Shown in pieces: positions 34,101 through 37,293 of a stretch of DNA of 37,293 bases. Position 1 is the stretch's first letter, and the number at the start of each line of letters is the position of its first letter. The translations under genes and the position numbers were made by a program. Source of the DNA: Hydrogenophaga sp. (GTDB lineage Bacteria > Pseudomonadota > Gammaproteobacteria > Burkholderiales > Burkholderiaceae_C). A model generated the notes under the pieces. The model was not told the origin of the DNA. It saw only the letters and a program-made list of their open reading frames with translations, and ran no database searches. The stretch spans positions 1 to 37,293 of the forward strand of contig NZ_JAUCZG010000037.1 in the NCBI RefSeq assembly GCF_030373225.1. The letters run 5' to 3'.

Positions 34101-36710
34101 GCCACGCTGGACGCGCTGGCCCGCATCCACCTGCGCGCCTCGGGGCGCAGCTGGTCGCAGCAGATCCAGACCTGGAGCGAGCGTTTCGATGCCGCGCGCC
34201 ATGCCCGCAGCAATGGCGGCCACGAGCGTCTGCCCACCCACAGTCCGCGCCACGAGCCCCTGCCCAGCGAGGGCGCGTTCGAGGCCGCCGGCCGGCGTTT
34301 CGCCTTCGAGGTGTCTGCCGCCCGACGGCCCCCCCGGCCGTGGATCAACGTGCTCGCCAACCCGGCCTTCGGCGCCATCGTGTCGGAGAGCGGCGGCGGC
34401 AACACCTGGGCCGGCAACAGCCGTCTGAACCAGCTCACCGCCTGGGGCAACGACCCGGTGGCCGACACGCCGGCCGAGTGGTTCCTGCTGCAGGACCGCC
34501 GCACCCAGGCGGTGTGGAGCCTGGCGCCATCGGCCTGGGGCGATGCCGACGCCACGCACCGCGTGGTGCATGCACAGGGCCGCACCAGCATCAGCCACCG
34601 GCGGGGTGATCTCGACATCACGGTGCACTGGAGCGTGGACGCGGTGACCGCGGTCAAGCAGGTGCGCATCGAGATCATCAACCGGGGCCTGCAGATGGCG
34701 CACCTGCGCACCGTGGCCATGGTGGAGTGGCTGATGGGCGAGAAGCGCAGCGACCGCGCCACCCTGCACACGCGCCGCTGCCTGGCCGCCGAGCCCGACG
34801 GTCTGGTCGGCCTGATGGCCACCCAGACCGAAGCCGGGGCCGGCTGGGGCGGGGGCACGGCCTTCCTGGTCGAGGCCCATGCCACGCCGGGCGGCAGCGC
34901 GGTCCTCGACTGGACTTGCGACCGCGCGGCTTTCTTCGACGCGGAAGGCCGTTGGGTGCTGCCGCAGCGCCTGGGCCAGCGCTGCGGCAGCGGGCTCGAC
35001 CCGTGCGCCGCGCTGTCGCGCCCGGTGACGGTGCGCCCCGGCGCCACGCTGGAACAGGTGTACCTCATGGGCCATGCAGCCTCGCCCGGTGCCGCGCACG
35101 AACTCGCGATGCGCGCCATGAAGCAGGTGCCGCGCGAACGCGAAGACGCCACCCGCACCCGCTGGGATGAACTGCTCGGCGCCACCACCGTGGTCACGCC
35201 CGACCCGCTGTTCGACGCCATGACCAACCGCTGGCTGCTCTACCAGACGGTGTCGTCGCGGCTGTGGGCCAAGGCCGGCTTCTACCAGGCCGGTGGCGCC
35301 ACCGGCTACCGCGACCAGTTGCAGGACACGATGGCGCTGAGCTGGGCCGCGCCGAGCCTGCTGCGCGAGCAGATCGTGCTGTGCGCCTCGCGCCAGTTCG
35401 AAGCGGGCGACGTGCAGCACTGGTGGCACGCGCCGGGTGGCGCCGGCGTGCGCACGCATTTCTCGGACGACCTGCTGTGGCTGCCGTTTGCCTGCGCGCA
35501 TTACCTGCGCACCACGGGTGATGCCGCCGTGCTCGACGAGCGCGTGCCCTTTCTGGAAGACATCACGATTGCGCCCGGCGCCGAAGACGCCTACGACACG
35601 CCGCGCGTGAGCGCTGTGCTGGCCAGCGTGTACGAGCACGCCGCGCGCACCATCGACCGCAGCCTGCCGGTGGGCGTGCACGGCCTGCCCCTGATGGGCA
35701 CCGGCGACTGGAACGACGGCATGAACCGGGTCGGCCACGAAGGCCGGGGCGAGTCGGTGTGGGTGGCCTGGTTCCTGTGTGCCTTGGTGCTCGACTGGAT
35801 CGTGCTGGCGCGCGAGCGCGGCGAGTTCGAGCGTGCTGCACGTTGGGAAGCCGCGTGGCAGGGCTGGAGCGAAGCGCTGGAGACCCACGCCTGGGACGGC
35901 CAGTGGTACAGGCGGGCTTTCTTCGACGACGGCAGTCCGCTCGGCTCGCACACCCAGCCCGAGGCCCGGATCGACCTGATCGCGCAGGCCTGGTCGGTGC
36001 TCAGCGCCCAGGCGCCGCTGGCGCGCCAGCGCCAGGCCATGGAGGCCGCAGCGTCCGGGCTGTTCAACCCGCAGGCCGGGCTGATCCAGCTGCTCACGCC
36101 ACCGCTGCAACATGCCCAGCCCAGCGCGGGTTACATCCAGGCCTACCCGCCCGGTGTGCGCGAGAACGGTGGCCAGTACAGCCATGCGGGTGTGTGGGGG
36201 CTGATGGCGGTGGCCGCACTCGCCGTGCAGGAGCCGCCCGATTCGCCCACCCGCGACGCGCCGTACCGCTGCTTCACCTGGCTGAGCCCGGCGCACCGGT
36301 CGCAAAGCGCCGAGTGGGGCACCGCCTACGGTCTGGAGCCCTATGCCATGGCGGCCGACGTGTACAGCCAGCCGCCGCACCTGGGGCGCGGTGGCTGGAG
36401 CTGGTACACCGGCGCGGCCGGCTGGCTGCACCGCGCAGCCATCGAGTCCATCCTGGGCCTGAAGATGACGGCGCACGACCTGTGCTTCACGCCTTGCCTG
36501 CCGGCGCACTGGCCGCGTGCCGAGATCACGCTGGTGCGCGACGGACGCACCATGCGATTCGTGCTGGTGCGCCAGAGCGCAGACGCCGTTCGCGCGAGCT
36601 GGGGCCGCCAGGGCGTGGGTCTTCTCGCTGTGGGCGAGCACCTGGCCTGGACGGCGCTGCCGGCGCACAGCGTGTTTGTGGTGTCGCTGGAGGGTTCTGT
36701 TTCGGACTGA
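28107..36710 (+). CDS. ndvB: Cyclic beta-1,2-glucan synthase (NdvB/ChvB-like)
   Basis: 2867-residue inner-membrane enzyme, the usual size for cyclic glucan synthases (about 2830). N-terminal residues 1-400 are soluble and helical; hydrophobic segments lie at about 412-460, 815-860 and 950-990. The GT84 glycosyltransferase between them has DSD (Asp632, Asp634) in LFTLDSDTQLPPG, DVYQDVFGEGSFTGKG and HRWTRGDWQLLPF. The middle region (about 1010-1540) resembles the cyclising transglycosylase domain (GH189-type), with SWSGSMFEYLMP. The C-terminal GH94-like phosphorylase (about 2330-2850) has GDWNDG at 2533-2538, thought to set chain length. The product is periplasmic cyclic glucan for osmoadaptation and host interaction. 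It starts with GTG, coupled to the preceding gene. Confidence 0.93.
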   Translation: MTQREPAGLPDWVPQPVRRMLDAALGPALEPIRAEIFGLARFEQHGRSLAESHRAARAGFGRSSFYPRLQDNIESLRLSHAHIASHAHSGQDISPGAEWLFDNFHLIEDQLREIREGLPARYYRTLPVLQDAPLQGLPRIYSIAWAFVAHTDGAFDESLLVQVINAYQEVHELHHGELWALPTTLRVVQVENLRRLADRIASHKAARELAALVAHRIDDLDLATVQQLHAVTVQRGVSSVFLYHLAQLLDGHRPPTGDVFLHELRPWLHERVPDLPALQAQHQANQAADHLSVGNAVTALRLIGAADWSGIVEHTSRVMQLMLGSAVFTAEDDATRSTTLHQIERMAAQSQRSETEVAQVLLALLEADGQRSLAGHWLAGAGRVALEQRLGLNRRARSLGRRALRLARVPTYLTAMLAGSLGLVALVHAQAATPAEGWLGHALAALVLLLMVFPASETVVAVVNRLITESARPAHLPRFLLAQGIPPSARVMVVIPALLGNPQAVAPLAHRLHLHFLANPETHAQFALLSDFADADSPQLPTDAAVLAEAVAQFTALNERHPAAPGEAPRFLLLHRERTLSTTQGRWIGWERKRGKLEQLVAALVDHTAGPFMALGEVSRMAPDTRYLFTLDSDTQLPPGRLRALVGVAEHPDNQPRLDASGRRVAQGYGILQPRVVPPLPETSLTSPWQWLTAGQRGLDPYSAMSSDVYQDVFGEGSFTGKGLLHVATMHAVLGARLPEDRVLSHDLIEGALARCAVVSDVTLIEADPEHADVAASRLHRWTRGDWQLLPFLLQPTRWRLSPINRLKLLDNLRRSLVTPASLLLLLLAMWGVGLSLGAALWLVVAAQAAAPLLGAIAGWVPHRASLLGERFARAAAADSLRAVLGGVWHTVQLLQQALRAGDAVLRTGWRMAVSRRQLLAWTTADAASAALRPGLWPSLKRHAMEPLVALPLLALLWLGTPRPSVLAVALLLLWALAPVLSWLAHRPWPGSGPRPLATDDRVLLEDLARDTWRYFERCVDEQNRFLPPDNLQILPYDMVAHRTSPTNIGLYLLSTACAREMGWIGTQDLLQRMEATLASLQQLERHRGHFLNWYDTRTLQALLPRYVSTVDSGNLCVHLLAVAQACRLLLRDPHATQATAQAVQRSQERLAPALPKHQPWLESTLALPLDQTALGRLLQSPLPDPLDAAAGAAFAALLDDATGELARVPHPRPEPDAGASGVSNEIARDHDSLHALLGDHLATLRSASLDRSAAAEGGGPRATRRLLDLAVALEALAWAPEFGFLYHPKRHLLHIGFRLDDQALDASFYDLLASESRSTSLLAIAKGDVPLKHWTALGRPLHANGRHAVLRSWSGSMFEYLMPTLVMAEPHGSVLSEANCSALMEQIAHAHERSLPWGVSESAYAGRDQSLAYQYAPQGVPRLALRRTPMAEQVVAPYATALATQVNTRLACDNFERLTRLAARGRYGFIEALDFTVTRQTLGGSCTPVGTYMAHHQGMSIVALTNVLRARVVQRWGMAHPNLEAVSSLLHERTPRMLSALVHPPLANLPLKALQRRASEHVRRVVPGEKALEPTHLLSNGRYSVSLRANGAGWSRWGDTGITRWRDDALRDACGSFVFVRLDHSAPPVSASSHPAPDPGAQYQSTFHTDRVVFEAHWPELRVQTTVWVSPEDDIELKRVVLTNRSTEVIELELISAFEVTLARSAADEAHPAFSSFFVQADWLAEQQALRFVRTPRLQTESILQAAHFVAGVKGEVLGLLCQTDRAQWVGRNHSSDRPLARLVPVPAESTVLETGLDPVAALGVKLRLLPGAQACVTFATAASDNAAQLLAIVDKYRQPSSVERASVMSATLASIQVGPGRPRLDDLPAFQALTSALVMTLPKVDLPLQDARVHRVCDRRTLWPLAISGERPLVLVSAGSPQGLGLLRTLVQALREWSRAGVACDVVVLSSEAHSYQMPLQRELALLQEQLQSPPHGETAGVLHLLRTDALSAEQLATLDALARIHLRASGRSWSQQIQTWSERFDAARHARSNGGHERLPTHSPRHEPLPSEGAFEAAGRRFAFEVSAARRPPRPWINVLANPAFGAIVSESGGGNTWAGNSRLNQLTAWGNDPVADTPAEWFLLQDRRTQAVWSLAPSAWGDADATHRVVHAQGRTSISHRRGDLDITVHWSVDAVTAVKQVRIEIINRGLQMAHLRTVAMVEWLMGEKRSDRATLHTRRCLAAEPDGLVGLMATQTEAGAGWGGGTAFLVEAHATPGGSAVLDWTCDRAAFFDAEGRWVLPQRLGQRCGSGLDPCAALSRPVTVRPGATLEQVYLMGHAASPGAAHELAMRAMKQVPREREDATRTRWDELLGATTVVTPDPLFDAMTNRWLLYQTVSSRLWAKAGFYQAGGATGYRDQLQDTMALSWAAPSLLREQIVLCASRQFEAGDVQHWWHAPGGAGVRTHFSDDLLWLPFACAHYLRTTGDAAVLDERVPFLEDITIAPGAEDAYDTPRVSAVLASVYEHAARTIDRSLPVGVHGLPLMGTGDWNDGMNRVGHEGRGESVWVAWFLCALVLDWIVLARERGEFERAARWEAAWQGWSEALETHAWDGQWYRRAFFDDGSPLGSHTQPEARIDLIAQAWSVLSAQAPLARQRQAMEAAASGLFNPQAGLIQLLTPPLQHAQPSAGYIQAYPPGVRENGGQYSHAGVWGLMAVAALAVQEPPDSPTRDAPYRCFTWLSPAHRSQSAEWGTAYGLEPYAMAADVYSQPPHLGRGGWSWYTGAAGWLHRAAIESILGLKMTAHDLCFTPCLPAHWPRAEITLVRDGRTMRFVLVRQSADAVRASWGRQGVGLLAVGEHLAWTALPAHSVFVVSLEGSVSD

Positions 36711-36731
36711 CCAACGGTTGAACATTTATAT

Positions 36732-36745
36732 GTTCGGTTCCGAAC
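36732..36745. promoter_or_regulatory. Inverted repeat upstream of the Crp/Fnr-type gene
   Basis: GTTCGG-TT-CCGAAC is a perfect 14-base inverted repeat within the AT-rich stretch after the glucan synthase stop. A TATATG -10-like sequence overlaps it (36727-36732). Spacing of about 105 bases to the regulator's start fits an operator, possibly for autoregulation; binding is inferred. Confidence 0.5.
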
Positions 36746-36850
36746 GGACGGGCGGGCACATACCTGTCATGCTTGCAATGTCTCCGGATCAAAGCCAGAC
36801 CAAGAGCTCTTTCGGTACCTGCGACCACCGCCCTCCCGGAGGAAAACCAC

Positions 36851-37293
36851 TTGACCTCACCCGATTCGCAGCGCCTGAACCAGCTGCTGGCGGCCTTGCC
36901 CGATGTCGAGTGGGAACGCTGGAAACCCCAGCTGGAACTGATTGACATGCCGCTGGGCAAGGTGCTGTACGAGTCCGGTGCGGCCATCGCGCATGTGCAT
37001 TTCCCCACCACGGCCATCGTCTCGTTGCTCTATGTGCTGGAGAACGGCTCGTCCGCCGAAACCGCGGTGGTGGGTTTTGAAGGCGTCGTGGGCGTTTCTG
37101 CCTTCATGACCAGCGGCTCCATGCCGAGCCGTGCCGTGGTGCAGAGCGCAGGCCAGGGCTACCGCCTGCGCGCCGATGCCATTCGCTCCGAATGCGAACG
37201 CTCGGGCCCGGTCTTGGGTTTGATGATGCGCTACACCCAGGGAACGTCTGCACAACACCCGCAGCGGCGAGTGCTGATGCGCGATGTTTCAGA
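36851..37293 (+). CDS. Crp/Fnr-family regulator (3' end missing)
   Basis: Open to the window edge, giving about 147 residues of a cNMP-binding-type regulator: LPLGKVLYESGAAIAHVHFPTTAIVSLLYVLENG, then TAVVGFEGVVGVSAFM. This is the short Crp/Fnr-like group of oligotrophic proteobacteria in which the beta-roll lacks the cAMP phosphate-binding Arg pattern. A TTG start at 36851 is supported by GGAGGA at 36838-36843; the first ATG (36944) would cut away the domain start. The helix-turn-helix is not reached. After RYTQ (about 37240) the reading no longer resembles the family, which normally continues with a helical ALITQMAQT-like linker. That suggests a frameshift, insertion or sequence-end artefact. 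Confidence 0.78.
   Translation, partial: MTSPDSQRLNQLLAALPDVEWERWKPQLELIDMPLGKVLYESGAAIAHVHFPTTAIVSLLYVLENGSSAETAVVGFEGVVGVSAFMTSGSMPSRAVVQSAGQGYRLRADAIRSECERSGPVLGLMMRYTQGTSAQHPQRRVLMRDVS

Noticed and set aside
30435..36725. A 2096-codon open frame antisense to the glucan synthase gene
   Set aside because: It is a by-product of high-GC codon use; its translation is low-complexity (His, Arg, Gln, Ala) with no domain, while the plus strand encodes a complete known enzyme.

Overview
The window is high-GC, densely packed bacterial DNA. Gene content and protein style point to a betaproteobacterium of the order Burkholderiales, most likely Comamonadaceae and plausibly Hydrogenophaga-like. Pointers are a red-type (form IC) RuBisCO operon with its activase, a GbsR-linked CIO-type bd oxidase, GC-rich intergenic hairpin repeats, and several apparently leaderless starts. 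The placement is inferred from style, not from a search. I see no tRNA, rRNA, CRISPR array, phage or complete insertion sequence.

Layout. 1-5.3 kb: the start of an unknown divergent gene, guanine deaminase, a gbsR-cydA-cydB operon on the minus strand behind a perfect 18-bp palindrome, and dcd. 5.3-9.1 kb: a fatty acid desaturase with an FNR/Anr-type site, a membrane-anchored zinc peptidase and a DEAD-box helicase. 9.1-11.2 kb: apaH and a CorC/HlyC-type CBS protein, divergent with only 9 bases between start codons. 11.2-14.4 kb: cbbL-cbbS-cbbX with a long inverted repeat upstream and a repeat element inserted between cbbL and cbbS. 14.4-17.4 kb: a GST and a helicase with an N-terminal PD-(D/E)XK nuclease domain, apparently coupled. 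17.5-19.3 kb: small poorly known genes (a Cys-rich 56-residue protein, an orphan MbcA/ParS/Xre-like protein, a DUF2934 protein) and a decayed sorbosone dehydrogenase/DUF2177 fusion. 19.4-22 kb: a hybrid histidine kinase and a REC-PAS protein with no output domain. 22-24.7 kb: a two-gene phosphatase operon behind a Pho-box-like sequence. 24.8-27.6 kb: a diacylglycerol kinase-type lipid kinase coupled to a metallophosphoesterase, slyX and a glycine-zipper lipoprotein. 27.8-36.7 kb: a small membrane protein directly abutting a 2867-residue cyclic beta-1,2-glucan synthase. 36.7 kb to the end: a truncated Crp/Fnr-type regulator.

How the parts fit. The genes suggest a respiratory, facultatively autotrophic aerobe: CO2 fixation with activase repair, a quinol oxidase for low oxygen or respiratory inhibitors, a desaturase under possible oxygen control, a phosphate-starvation phosphatase operon and osmoprotective periplasmic glucan. 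No Calvin-cycle gene other than cbbLSX, and no cbbR, lies in the window, so the RuBisCO operon must be controlled and supplied from elsewhere.

The items most worth a second look are the nuclease-helicase fusion, the gene-fusion scar at 18.8-19.25 kb, the repeat inside the RuBisCO operon, the compact divergent or leaderless promoters, and the small unknown proteins beside the glucan synthase and the GST. No wholly new multi-gene system is evident.
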